A stretch of DNA of 31,824 nt from Ventricola sp051883735 (GCA_051883735.1 JBJEUH010000052.1:1-31824), one strand, 5' to 3'. Shown: positions 15,405 through 23,013, counted from the stretch's first letter. Numbers and translations are program-made. The notes: generated by a model not told the origin, from the sequence alone.

Positions 15405-16259
15405 TCATGATTTGAGCGCTTCCACCTCGGCGAGTGCTTCCGCCCAGGCCGCGTCCTGAATCCTTTTGATGAGCCCGGGGGCCCTGCCGCCCACCGGCCT
15501 GCCGTCGATCTCGCGGATGCGGCAGCACAGCGCGCTGGCGCTGGTGAAGAACACCTCGTCCGCCTCCATCATCTCCTGCACGGTGAACGGCTCCTCGATC
15601 ACCGCAATGCCCATCTCGCGGCACTGCAGGAGCCGGTGCGCGCGGGTGATGCCCGGCAGAATCAGGTTGTCGCACGGCGCGGTCTGCAGCGCGCCGCCTC
15701 TGAGGATGTGCACGTTGGAGTGCGCGCACTCGGTCACGCGCTCGCCGCGGTGCAGGATCGTCTCGTCGCAGCCCGCCTCCTCCGCCCGCTGCGTGTAGAT
15801 GACGCTGGGCAGCAGGTTGAGCGTCTTGATGTCGCAGTGCAGATAGCGCGTGTCCTCCATGGTGATGCAGCGGTAGTCCCGGTCCATGGAATCGAGCACG
15901 TCCGGCTTCACCCACACCCAGAGGCTGGGCCTGCCGCCGGCAAAGCGGTACGCATGGCCGCGCATGCCCACGCCGCGCGTCGCCTGCACATACACCATCT
16001 GGTCCGGGCTGTCCACCCGCCGGCAGAAGTCCAGCACCATCGCGCGCAGCTCGTCAAAGCCCATCGGCACCTCGATCTCGATCCTTTGGGCCGAGCGGTA
16101 GAAGCGGCGCAGATGGTCATCCAGCTGCAGCGGGATGTGCTGCACGGTGAACATCGCGTCATACACGCCGTCGCCAAAGTAGCTGCTGCGCTCGTTCATG
16201 GGGATCATCATCTCCTCAATCGAGGCGATTTTCCCGTTGTAGTAGGCGATATTCTCCAT
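15405..16259 (-). CDS. D-amino-acid aminotransferase-like PLP enzyme (paralog A)
   Basis: The product is a 284-residue class IV aminotransferase with Lys145 (CDIKTLNLLPSV), Glu177 (RVTECAHSNV) and the R-x-H pair (MRGHAY), all at DAAT positions. The N-terminal MENIAYYNGK and the YFGDGVYDAM segment are nearly identical to those in its downstream paralog, showing a tandem duplication. AGGAGG stands 7 bases before ATG 16259, and the next promoter lies at 16290-16318. The two copies differ mainly in the region 100-125 (after the R-x-H pair) and at the C-terminus, which could alter substrate choice. D-Ala/D-Glu production for peptidoglycan is the simplest role. Confidence 0.87.
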   Translation of the reverse strand: MENIAYYNGKIASIEEMMIPMNERSSYFGDGVYDAMFTVQHIPLQLDDHLRRFYRSAQRIEIEVPMGFDELRAMVLDFCRRVDSPDQMVYVQATRGVGMRGHAYRFAGGRPSLWVWVKPDVLDSMDRDYRCITMEDTRYLHCDIKTLNLLPSVIYTQRAEEAGCDETILHRGERVTECAHSNVHILRGGALQTAPCDNLILPGITRAHRLLQCREMGIAVIEEPFTVQEMMEADEVFFTSASALCCRIREIDGRPVGGRAPGLIKRIQDAAWAEALAEVEALKS

Positions 16260-16289
16260 GTTTCGTCCTCCTGGGCATTCATGGTGATT

Positions 16290-16318
16290 ATGATACTCCC
16301 TCTCCCTGCATTTGTCAA
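16290..16318 (-). promoter_or_regulatory. Promoter of the aminotransferase pair
   Basis: TTGACA (16313-16318) and TATCAT (16290-16295) on the minus strand are 17 bases apart, about 30 bases upstream of the first aminotransferase start codon. Confidence 0.75.
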
Positions 16319-16390
16319 TTTCCCAAATGCGGGCCGTGCACGCCGCATGTTTTTTGGCAGGGTCTTCCAGGTGCAAAAATGCGTTCCGCC

Positions 16391-16419
16391 TTTCGCGCGC
16401 CGCACTTTCATGGTATAAT
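16391..16419 (+). promoter_or_regulatory. Promoter of the glycosyltransferase gene
   Basis: A perfect TATAAT (16414-16419) preceded by TGG makes an extended -10 element. The -35 region TTTCGC (16391-16396), 17 bases upstream, is weak. It drives the rightward GT2 gene and is back-to-back with the aminotransferase promoter. Confidence 0.65.
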
Positions 16420-16467
16420 ACGGCTGACCATTTTCAATGTCCTGCATGTCTGAAGGGAGGCCCTCTC

Positions 16468-17274
16468 ATGGAAACCCCGCTCGTCTCCGTCATCGTGCCG
16501 ATCTACAATGCGGCCATCGATCTGGTGTCCTGCCTGGAAAGCATCAAGCGCCAGCGCTACACCAACCTGGAGATCCTGCTCGTCAACGACGGCTCCAACG
16601 ACGCCAGCCTGGAAATCTGCCGCATGTACGCGCGCATGGACCCGCGCATCACCATCATCGACAAGGCCAACTCCGGCGTATCCGGCACGCGCAACATCGC
16701 CATCGAGCGCGCGACGGGCAAGTATCTGCAGTTCGTCGACGCGGACGACTTTCTGGATATCAACGCCACCCGCCTGATGGTGGAGGCCATGGAGGAAAGC
16801 GAAAGCGACCTGCTCATCGCCCACTACTGCTCCGTCATGCCGGGCGGCAAGACGCAGGTCTACGGCTTTCTGCCGCCGGATACCCAGATGGACAAGGCGC
16901 AGTTCGCCCGCCATCTGATGGAGGAGCCGGCCAGCTTCTACTACGGCGTCATGTGGAACAAGCTCTACCGCCGCGACATCATCATGGAGCACGACATCCG
17001 CTGCAGCGAGGAATTCACCTGGTCGGAGGACATGCTCTTCAACCTGGAGTACATCCGCTATGCCGAGCGCTTCTGCTCGCTGCGCACGCCGGTGTACTAT
17101 TACGCCCGCCAGAAGAAGGGCTCGCTCTCCGCGTCCGTCTCGCCCGCGAAGGTGCTCGCCACGAAGGCTTCCCTGTTTGCCTACTACAAGCAGCTCTACA
17201 TCGATCTGGGCCTGTACGAGACGTACAAGCTGCAGATTTACAAGTATCTGGTCGCCGTGGCGAAGGACATGTAA
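16468..17274 (+). CDS. GT2 family glycosyltransferase
   Basis: This 268-residue enzyme has a GT-A fold: VSVIVPIYNAAIDLVSCLES at the N-terminus, LLVNDGSNDAS for nucleotide-sugar binding, ANSGVSGTRNIAIERATGKY, and the metal-binding DADD motif near residue 91. The later WNKLYRRDI and FTWSEDMLFNLEYI motifs are typical of capsule and teichoic-type GT2 enzymes. It is somewhat shorter than the usual 300-350 residues and ends without a membrane helix, so it probably acts at the cytoplasmic face. GAAGGGAGG precedes ATG 16468. No polysaccharide genes stand next to it, so it is an isolated glycosyltransferase whose sugar and acceptor are unknown. Confidence 0.88.
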   Translation: METPLVSVIVPIYNAAIDLVSCLESIKRQRYTNLEILLVNDGSNDASLEICRMYARMDPRITIIDKANSGVSGTRNIAIERATGKYLQFVDADDFLDINATRLMVEAMEESESDLLIAHYCSVMPGGKTQVYGFLPPDTQMDKAQFARHLMEEPASFYYGVMWNKLYRRDIIMEHDIRCSEEFTWSEDMLFNLEYIRYAERFCSLRTPVYYYARQKKGSLSASVSPAKVLATKASLFAYYKQLYIDLGLYETYKLQIYKYLVAVAKDM

Positions 17275-17310
17275 TCTCGAATCCGTTAAGCCAGCGCAAT
17301 ACAGGGTACA

Positions 17311-17392
17311 TTGGGCTGCCGTCCAACCTCCTTGGGGGCGCCGCCCCAAACCCCGCAAGGGATTTCATCCCTTGACCCTTCTTCGTTTCGCG
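17311..17392 (+). repeat. Modular hairpin repeat, copy 4
   Basis: The order seen at 3129-3210 recurs: TTGGGCTGCCGTCCAA (17311-17326), CTTGGGGGCGCCGCCCCAA (17331-17349), AAGGGAT/ATCCCTT with loop TTC (17357-17373), then the tail GACCCTTCTTCGTTTCGCGC (17374-17393). It sits between the glycosyltransferase stop and the bidirectional terminator. Confidence 0.75.
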
Positions 17393-17412
17393 CACATGAA
17401 AGCATTTGAGGC

Positions 17413-17448
17413 GCAAAAGGGCCTGCCCCCTTCCGGGAGCAGGCCCTT
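17413..17448. terminator. Bidirectional terminator between converging genes
   Basis: AAGGGCCTGC (17417-17426) pairs with GCAGGCCCTT (17439-17448). After one mismatch three more G-C pairs close on the loop TTCC. The minus-strand side ends in TTTTGC and the plus side in TTGTTC. It separates the rightward glycosyltransferase from the leftward Cys/His-repeat genes. Confidence 0.8.
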
Positions 17449-17460
17449 GTTCGGTTGATC

Positions 17461-18621
17461 TCATTCTGTGCAGACATGCACCTTGTCGCGGCACTTGAGC
17501 TGGCCGCACTTGCTGCACCAGCTGTGATCGCGGTCGCCGGAGATGCAGGTGTAGTGCTCGCCGCAGGGCGCGCGGTGCGACTTGCCGTTCTTGAGCACGC
17601 CGCCGCACTGGTTGCACACCGGCACGCACACGCCGGCGCCATGCCTGCCGGTGCACTTGCCGCCGCCGCACAGGTCGCAGCGGGGATGATCGGACGCCCG
17701 CCAGGTCTTGCCCTGCAGGGCGTACACGCACGGGCGATGATTGCGGTTGCCGCACGGGGTGTAGTGGCCGCCCAGGCTGTCGTCGCACCAGAGCAGGCCG
17801 CACATCTCGCAGGTCGTGTGCTGATTGGATGCGCTGCACAGGTAGGTCTCGCCGCAGCCGCCCTGCGCCGGATCACAGTAGTGCTCCGCATCCTTCTGGC
17901 ACTTGGTGTGCTGCGGCTGCGCCATGCAGAAGGGATTCACCTCCGTGGTGTGGCCGCCCTCGCAGGCGAAGTGCCCCTCCACGCCGCACACCGCCAGGCC
18001 GTGATTGCCGCTGCAGCCGATGTGGCCCGCATGGCCGCATTCCGCCAGGCCGTGGTTCTCTCCGTCGGCGATGCAGTGACCCCACTTGCCGCACGCTGCC
18101 CGGGCATGCTCCAGCCCGTCGCAGTTCCAGTGGCCCTTCGCGTTGCACACCGCCTTGCTGTGATCCAGGCCGTCGCAGGTGTAGTGGCCCGCCGTGCCGC
18201 AGGCCGCCGCCTTGTGCCTGAGGCCGTCGCAGGCATAGTGGCCCGGCACGCCGCAGGCCGCCGGCTCATGGCACTTGCCGTCATACGCGCAGTGCCCCTC
18301 CACGCCGCAGGCCGCCACGCCATGCTTGCCCTTGCAGCTGGTGTGCCCCTCCACGCCGCACACCGCCGGGCTGTGATCCCGGCCGTCGCAGTTGAAATGA
18401 TGGCGATAGCCGCAGGGCGCCCAGTCGTGATCCTGACCGTCGCAGTTGAAGTGTCCCTCAATCCAGCAGGTCTGCGGGCGGCCGTGGTTCACGCCGTCGT
18501 TCTTCTCATGTCCCTCCGCCTGGCAGGGGGGCTTCGTGGGGTCGTACGCCGCCAGCGCGCCGGCTGCCGCACTCAGCAGCAGGCACAGCGCCAGCAGCAT
18601 GCAGAAAAGCTTCCTCGACAT
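17461..18621 (-). CDS. Secreted Cys/His-repeat protein B, function unknown
   Basis: I do not recognise a named family. The 386-residue product has a Sec signal peptide (cleavage after about Ala24, ALA-AYD). From residue 33 to about 230 it is a tandem array of about 11 units of 17-19 residues with the pattern CGxxGHxxCDGxxHxxAA; the first unit lacks the second Cys. The C-terminal 155 residues are a different Cys-rich part with HYCDPAQGGCGETY and four CxxC knuckles (CEMCGLLWC, CDLCGGGKC, CNQCGG, CSKCGQLKC). No CxxCH haem motif, sorting signal or C-terminal helix is present, so it is probably released or held by a partner. The regular Cys and His suggest many metal (Zn-like) sites, but this is inference. 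It lies 36 bases after its paralog; GAGGAGG precedes ATG 18621. Confidence 0.8.
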   Translation of the reverse strand: MSRKLFCMLLALCLLLSAAAGALAAYDPTKPPCQAEGHEKNDGVNHGRPQTCWIEGHFNCDGQDHDWAPCGYRHHFNCDGRDHSPAVCGVEGHTSCKGKHGVAACGVEGHCAYDGKCHEPAACGVPGHYACDGLRHKAAACGTAGHYTCDGLDHSKAVCNAKGHWNCDGLEHARAACGKWGHCIADGENHGLAECGHAGHIGCSGNHGLAVCGVEGHFACEGGHTTEVNPFCMAQPQHTKCQKDAEHYCDPAQGGCGETYLCSASNQHTTCEMCGLLWCDDSLGGHYTPCGNRNHRPCVYALQGKTWRASDHPRCDLCGGGKCTGRHGAGVCVPVCNQCGGVLKNGKSHRAPCGEHYTCISGDRDHSWCSKCGQLKCRDKVHVCTE

Positions 18622-18657
18622 CCGTGTTTCCTCCTCATTTTCCCCTATCTTTATGCG

Positions 18658-19812
18658 TCAGTGCGTACACTTGCTGACGCATTGATATGCCTTGCACTCG
18701 TCGCACCAGGCGTGCTTGCCGCCCTGGCACTGCATGTGCTTGCCGCACTCGGCCTTGTGGCTCTTGCCGAATTTCTCCGGGCCGCCGCACACCGGGCAGG
18801 AATCGACGCACTTGCCGTTGCCGTGCTCCTTGCCGTTGCACCTGGCATGGCCGCAGTATTTGCAGTACTGGTGATCCTCACGGACGTACGTCTTGCCGTT
18901 CAGGCGGTAGACGCACGGGCGGTGGTTCGCGTTGTTGCACGGCGTCTCGTGGCCGCCGAGCGAGCGGTCGCACCAGAGCAGGCCGCACATGCGGCACGCC
19001 GTGTGCGCGTTGGAGTTGGAGCAGCGGTAGGTGTCGCCGCAGCCGCCCTGCGCCGGATCGCAGTAGTGCTCCGGATCGCCCTCGCAGGCCATGTGCCGCG
19101 GCACGGCGTCGCAGTACTTGCTCACAGGCTTGTTCAGGTGCGCGCGCTTTTCGCAGGCAAAGTGGCCCGCCACGCCGCAGGCCGCCGGCTCATGCGTTCT
19201 GCCGTCACACAGGAAGTGGCCGGCATAGCCGCAGGGCGCCGCCTCGTGCTCCAGCCCGTCGCTCACGCAGTGGCCGTAGCGTCCGCAGGCCGCCGCGGCA
19301 TGCTCCAGGCCGTCGCAGGTCACGTGACCCTTTGCGCCGCAGACCGCCCTGCTGTGATCCAGGCCGTCGCAGGTATAGTGGCCCGCCGTGCCGCAGGCCG
19401 CCGCCCTGTGCGTCAGGCCGTCGCAGGCATAGTGGCCCTCCACGCCGCAGGCCGCCGGCTCATGGCGCTTGCCGTCATACGCGCAATGCCCCGCCACGCC
19501 GCAGGCCGCCGGAGCATGCTTGCCCTTGCAGGCCGTGTGGCCCTGCGCGCCGCACACCGCCGGGCTGTGATCCAGTCCATCGCAGTTGAAATGATGGCGG
19601 TAGCCGCAGGGCGCCCAGTCGTGATCCTGGCCGTCGCAGCTGAAGTGCCCCTCAATCCAGCAGGTCTGCGGGCGGCCGTGGTTCACGCCGTCGTTCTTTT
19701 CATGCCCCTCCGTCTGACACGGCGGCTTCGCCGGGTCGTACGCCGCCAGCGCGCACAGCGGCAGCGCCAGGCACAGCAGCAGCGCGCAGACCAGAGCCAG
19801 CGTCTTTTTCAA
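18658..19812 (-). CDS. Secreted Cys/His-repeat protein A, function unknown, TTG start
   Basis: This 384-residue paralog of the downstream gene has the same plan. A signal peptide (KKTLALVCALLLC core, cleavage after about Ala23) is followed by about 11 units of CGxxGHxxCDGxxHxxAA (residues 32-230). The C-terminal part carries HYCDPAQGGCGDTY and the knuckles CRMCGLLWC, CKYCGHARC, CPVCGG and CDECKAYQC. The start is TTG 19812: GGAGGAGGCG lies 8-9 bases upstream, the signal peptide begins right there, and no ATG fits; the longer frame to 19998 runs through the promoter. Units 4 and 8 carry the second Cys shifted towards GH (GHCAYDG, GHCVSDG) in both paralogs. Metal binding, storage or cell-surface assembly are all possible; none is shown. 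Confidence 0.8.
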   Translation of the reverse strand: MKKTLALVCALLLCLALPLCALAAYDPAKPPCQTEGHEKNDGVNHGRPQTCWIEGHFSCDGQDHDWAPCGYRHHFNCDGLDHSPAVCGAQGHTACKGKHAPAACGVAGHCAYDGKRHEPAACGVEGHYACDGLTHRAAACGTAGHYTCDGLDHSRAVCGAKGHVTCDGLEHAAAACGRYGHCVSDGLEHEAAPCGYAGHFLCDGRTHEPAACGVAGHFACEKRAHLNKPVSKYCDAVPRHMACEGDPEHYCDPAQGGCGDTYRCSNSNAHTACRMCGLLWCDRSLGGHETPCNNANHRPCVYRLNGKTYVREDHQYCKYCGHARCNGKEHGNGKCVDSCPVCGGPEKFGKSHKAECGKHMQCQGGKHAWCDECKAYQCVSKCTH

Positions 19813-19853
19813 GGTGGTTCGCCTCCTCCATCCTTCTTCCCGCGCCGTCGTTC

Positions 19854-19908
19854 CGCAGGAAGAAACTTCCCTGCGTCCATTATACCGTCGGCCCTGCTGT
19901 GCTGTCAA
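19854..19908 (-). promoter_or_regulatory. Promoter of the Cys/His-repeat operon with a start-site hairpin
   Basis: On the minus strand TTGACA (19903-19908) and TATAAT (19879-19884) match consensus perfectly with an 18-base spacer. Just downstream, CGCAGGAAG (19854-19862) pairs with CTTCC-C-TGCG (19866-19875) in a 9-bp stem with one bulge and loop AAA, placing a dyad right at the transcript's 5' end. It may protect the RNA or be an operator. Confidence 0.7.
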
Positions 19909-19971
19909 TTCAGGCGCAGCAATGCAATATAATTTAACAATTTTTCTGCCCGCATTCTCGTCCAAAATGCA

Positions 19972-20013
19972 AAAATCCGGCAGACCGGGCGCTCGCATGG
20001 CCCAGCCTGCCGG
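19972..20013 (-). terminator. Terminator of the tartrate dehydratase operon
   Basis: CCGGCAG (19977-19983) pairs with CTGCCGG (20007-20013), with GC-rich sequence in between that can extend the fold. The minus strand continues ATTTTT (19971-19976). It lies 15 bases after the ttdB stop codon. Confidence 0.7.
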
Positions 20014-20028
20014 GGTTCAGGAGGAGGC

Positions 20029-20661
20029 TTATTTGATAAAGGAAACGTGCTTGCAGATCTCGGTAACGGCGGCGTCCTTGCGCTCGTTGAAGCGCACCTT
20101 GTTCTCCTCGAACATGTTGCGGCCCTTCGCGTCGATGGAGACGATGAGCGGGCCGAACTCCTTCACCTTGCAGCACCACAGGGTTTCGGGCATGCCCAGC
20201 TCATCCCAGTGGTGCTCGGCGATGCGCTCCACCTCGGTGGCCGCGACCACAGCACAGCCCGCCGGGAACACGCAGTGGATCGCGCCGAACTCTTTGCACG
20301 CGCGCTCGGTGTTCTCCTTCATGCCGCCCTTGCCGACGATGACGCGCACGCCGGTCAGCTTCGTGAACTCGTACTCGAACTTCTCCATGCGCATGGAGGT
20401 CGTCGGGCCGACGGACACCATCTCATAGGCGTCCTCCTGTCCCTCGATGGGGCGGACAATGGGGCCGGCGTGGAAGATCGCCTTGTCCCGGATGTCGTAA
20501 GGCAGCGCGCGTCCGCCCTCCACCAGGCGGCGATGTGCCACGTCGCGGCAGGTCATCAGGTCGCCGTCCAGATAGATGATGTTTCCGATGTTGATGTCGG
20601 CCAAATCCTCGGCGCTCACGGGCGTGATCAGCACCTTTTTGCCGTCTCTGATTTCAACCAT
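20029..20661 (-). CDS. ttdB: L(+)-tartrate dehydratase, beta subunit
   Basis: The 210-residue product aligns by eye with E. coli TtdB (about 201 residues) along its length: TPVSAEDLADINIGNIIYLD, the catalytic-domain motif TCRDVAHRR, KAIFHAGPIVRP, VSVGPTTSMRM, VGKGGM, and the C-terminal VKEFGPLIVSIDAKG. With TtdA it forms a class I (Fe-S) hydro-lyase that converts L-tartrate to oxaloacetate. Class I fumarases share the domain, and a fumarase role cannot be excluded. The two-gene split, the TtdB-like N-terminus and the neighbouring DASS transporter favour tartrate or a related hydroxy diacid. GGAGGTAACAGT precedes ATG 20661; the gene is 33 bases after ttdA. Confidence 0.85.
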   Translation of the reverse strand: MVEIRDGKKVLITPVSAEDLADINIGNIIYLDGDLMTCRDVAHRRLVEGGRALPYDIRDKAIFHAGPIVRPIEGQEDAYEMVSVGPTTSMRMEKFEYEFTKLTGVRVIVGKGGMKENTERACKEFGAIHCVFPAGCAVVAATEVERIAEHHWDELGMPETLWCCKVKEFGPLIVSIDAKGRNMFEENKVRFNERKDAAVTEICKHVSFIK

Positions 20662-20694
20662 ACTGTTACCTCCGATGATCGTGTCGTCCGGTGC

Positions 20695-21594
20695 TCAGCA
20701 CTGGAAGGTGGAATGGGTGTCGCAGGTGACGTTCAAGTCCCTGTCAAAGACGATGTATCCGCGGCGGTGCGACCAGCAGCCCACGTTGACGGCCACGCCG
20801 ATGGCGGAGGGGTGGCGCGCGGTGTTCTCGATGTGCACGCCCATGACGGAGGCGCTGCCGCCCATGCCCTGCGGGCCCAGGCCGATGGCGTTGATGCCGT
20901 CCTCCAGCAGCCGCTCCATCTCAGCGGCGCGTTCGTTGGGATTGTGAGTGCCCAGCGGGCGCATGAGCGCCTTCTTGGAGAGCAGCGCGGCGGTCTCCAC
21001 GGAGGTGGCCACGCCCACGCCCACCAGCAGCGGCGGGCAGGCGTTCAGGCCGTAGCTGGTCATCTGGTCGAGCACGAACTGGGTCACGCCCTCGTAGCCC
21101 GCGCCCGGCATGAGCACCATCGCCTTGCCCGGCAGCGTGCAGCCGCCGCCCGCCATGTAGGCGTAGATTTCGCACTGGTCGCTGTGGGGCACGATGTCCC
21201 AGAAGACAGTCGGCGTGCCTTTGCCGACGTTGCGCTTGGTGTTGACCTCGTCGAAGGTCTCCACGCTGTTGTGGCGCAGCGGCGTTTCAAAGGTGGCCTT
21301 GACGACGGCCTCCTTGAGCAGGGCCTCCACCTCGTCGATGAGCGGGAAGCCTGTGCCGCACTTGACCCAGAACTGGAGCACGCCGGTGTCCTGACAGCTG
21401 GGGCGGTCGAGGGCAACGGCCAGATTCTGGTTGCGCGTCATGGTCTCGTAGAGAGTCTTGGCCAGCGGGCTGGTTTCCTTCTGCGCCAGCTCATCCAGCT
21501 TGGCGATCACGTCGTCGGGCAGCTTCTTGCCGATGTGACCCACGAAGCTGGCCATGATATCGGTCATTTTGGTGACCATTTCCTGCTGAGACAT
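20695..21594 (-). CDS. ttdA: L(+)-tartrate dehydratase, alpha subunit (Fe-S)
   Basis: This 299-residue class I hydro-lyase subunit holds the [4Fe-4S] cluster that binds the substrate. Three cysteines occupy the family ligand positions: Cys67 (RPSCQDTG), Cys186 (NACPPLLVG) and Cys273 (VGCWSHRRG). Other shared stretches are PLRHNSVETFDEVNT, MAGGGCTLPGK and GLGPQGMGGSASVMGV. Length and sequence fit E. coli TtdA (303 residues) better than the one-chain fumarase A/B. The enzyme should be oxygen-sensitive, in keeping with an anaerobe. AAGGAGG precedes ATG 21594, 57 bases after the transporter gene, so all three genes probably form one operon. Confidence 0.87.
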   Translation of the reverse strand: MSQQEMVTKMTDIMASFVGHIGKKLPDDVIAKLDELAQKETSPLAKTLYETMTRNQNLAVALDRPSCQDTGVLQFWVKCGTGFPLIDEVEALLKEAVVKATFETPLRHNSVETFDEVNTKRNVGKGTPTVFWDIVPHSDQCEIYAYMAGGGCTLPGKAMVLMPGAGYEGVTQFVLDQMTSYGLNACPPLLVGVGVATSVETAALLSKKALMRPLGTHNPNERAAEMERLLEDGINAIGLGPQGMGGSASVMGVHIENTARHPSAIGVAVNVGCWSHRRGYIVFDRDLNVTCDTHSTFQC

Positions 21595-21651
21595 AGTCTT
21601 CCTCCTTATGGTGCGGGCGGATCTGCCCGGGTTGACGGGTGAGATGGGCGA

Positions 21652-22917
21652 TCAGGGATAGAACGGAAACAGGATGGGCAGCAGCACCATGCACAGCGCG
21701 AACGAGATCGCAATCAGCGGCAGTCCGGCCTTCACATAGTCCTTGAATTTGTAGCCGCCCAGGCCAACCACCATCGTATTGGCAGGCATGCCGATGGGCG
21801 TCGCGTAGGCGCAGGAGCAGGCGATGACCACGGCGATGATCATCGAGCGGGGGTCAGCACCCAGACTCTGCGCCAGCGAGGTGGCGATGGGCACCATCAG
21901 CGCGGTGGTTGCGGTGTTGCTCATGAAGTTGGTGAGCGCGCAGCCGACAATGAAGATGACCAGCAGCAGAAGGATCGGGCTGGGGCTTGCGCCCAGCGCG
22001 CCCACGATGGTGTCGGCGATCAGTGCGCCTGCGCCGGTCGTCTCCAGCGCCTTGGCCAGCGCCAGTGAGCCACCGAAGAGCAGCACGACCTTCAGGTCGA
22101 TGGAGCGAAGCGCCGCCTTCTCGTCGATGACGCCCAGCAGCACCAGCACGCACGCGCCGATGCAGGCGCTGACCTGCAGCTTGATGCCGAGCTGCTTTTC
22201 AAAGATCATCGCCAGGATGCAGACAACCAGCACCACCAGAGAGGTCATCTGCTTCCATGCCGGGACATCGGAGAAGTCACGCTGCGCCTGCGCCTTTTCA
22301 AGCTGCGCGCTGCTGCCGTCCGGCAGCAGCTTGTAGCCGATGAGCGCGTAGAAGACGATGCCTGCCAGGAGCATCGGCACGCCGACCGGCGCGTACATGA
22401 AGAAGCCGGTGGTTTCGCCCAGCTCCTGCAGGGCGTTGACGCCCATCAGGTTGCCCGGCGCGCCGATGATGGAGAGGTTGCCGCCCAGCGCCGCCGCGAA
22501 GACCAGCGGCATCAGCAGGCGGCTGCGGGAGTAGCCGGATTCGTCTGCGATGCCGCAGACCACGGGGATGAGCACTGCGGCGGTGCCTGTGTTGGACAGG
22601 AAGCCGGACATGACGCCGACGATGGCCATGATCGCCACAATCAGCATCCGCTCGGACTTGGCGAATCGGGTCACGAGGCCGCCGATGCGGTTGGCCATGC
22701 CCGTTTCAAACAGGGCCTGACCGACCACGAACATGCCGACGCAGAGGATGACATTGCTGTTGACGTAGCCTGCGAAGGTTTCCGAGACGCTCAGAACCCC
22801 CGTCAGGTTGAGGCCCAGCGCCACGATGGTGGCGGTCAGGCCCAGCGGGATCTTTTCGAGGATGAAGCTGATGATGGCAAACGCCAGGAACAGCAGCGTA
22901 ATGGTCGTTTGTGACAT
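21652..22917 (-). CDS. DASS/SLC13-type dicarboxylate transporter
   Basis: The 421-residue protein has about 10-12 helices and two repeated halves, each with the SNT motif that binds Na+ and carboxylate in DASS/SLC13 carriers (GFLSNTGTAAVLIPVV and NFMSNTATTALMVPIA). The second is followed by CAYATPIGMPANTMV. In E. coli the ttd locus carries TtdT, a tartrate/succinate antiporter of the same superfamily, so uptake of tartrate or a related diacid is the likely job. It is shorter than TtdT (487 residues). I chose ATG 22917 with GGAGGAG upstream rather than the in-frame ATG 22953, which lacks a ribosome site. It is the first gene of the ttd operon. Confidence 0.87.
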   Translation of the reverse strand: MSQTTITLLFLAFAIISFILEKIPLGLTATIVALGLNLTGVLSVSETFAGYVNSNVILCVGMFVVGQALFETGMANRIGGLVTRFAKSERMLIVAIMAIVGVMSGFLSNTGTAAVLIPVVCGIADESGYSRSRLLMPLVFAAALGGNLSIIGAPGNLMGVNALQELGETTGFFMYAPVGVPMLLAGIVFYALIGYKLLPDGSSAQLEKAQAQRDFSDVPAWKQMTSLVVLVVCILAMIFEKQLGIKLQVSACIGACVLVLLGVIDEKAALRSIDLKVVLLFGGSLALAKALETTGAGALIADTIVGALGASPSPILLLLVIFIVGCALTNFMSNTATTALMVPIATSLAQSLGADPRSMIIAVVIACSCAYATPIGMPANTMVVGLGGYKFKDYVKAGLPLIAISFALCMVLLPILFPFYP

Positions 22918-22984
22918 GCGTTTTCTCCTCCCAGATATGAACTTGTCGATCACACCGCACCGGCCGGATGCTTTGCTTGATTTG

Positions 22985-23013
22985 ATTATAACAGCTTGAC
23001 GTGATTAAGTAAA
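22985..23013 (-). promoter_or_regulatory. Promoter of the ttd operon
   Basis: On the minus strand TTTACT (23008-23013) and TATAAT (22985-22990) are 17 bases apart. Its -35 region lies inside the LysR-type dyad at 23002-23026, so the regulator could contact polymerase or block it. Confidence 0.65.

Noticed and set aside
17880..19730. Regular 51-54 base repeats that look like a CRISPR array or minisatellite
   Set aside because: The period is a multiple of three, repeats are in frame within two signal-peptide genes, spacers are not unique, and third codon positions vary. They encode the Cys/His units.
17461..19812. Multihaem cytochrome c for extracellular electron transfer
   Set aside because: Despite many Cys and His, no CxxCH haem-attachment motif is present in either protein.
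17455..19932. 825-residue plus-strand open frame opposite the Cys/His-repeat genes
   Set aside because: It mirrors the repeat array in antisense, has no ribosome site or promoter and begins at the shared terminator. The minus-strand genes have signal peptides, ribosome sites and a consensus promoter.
20029..21594. Class I fumarase subunits
   Set aside because: Domain and Cys ligands fit both, but length, the detailed match to TtdA/TtdB and the transporter/LysR context favour tartrate dehydratase. Fumarase remains a minor alternative.
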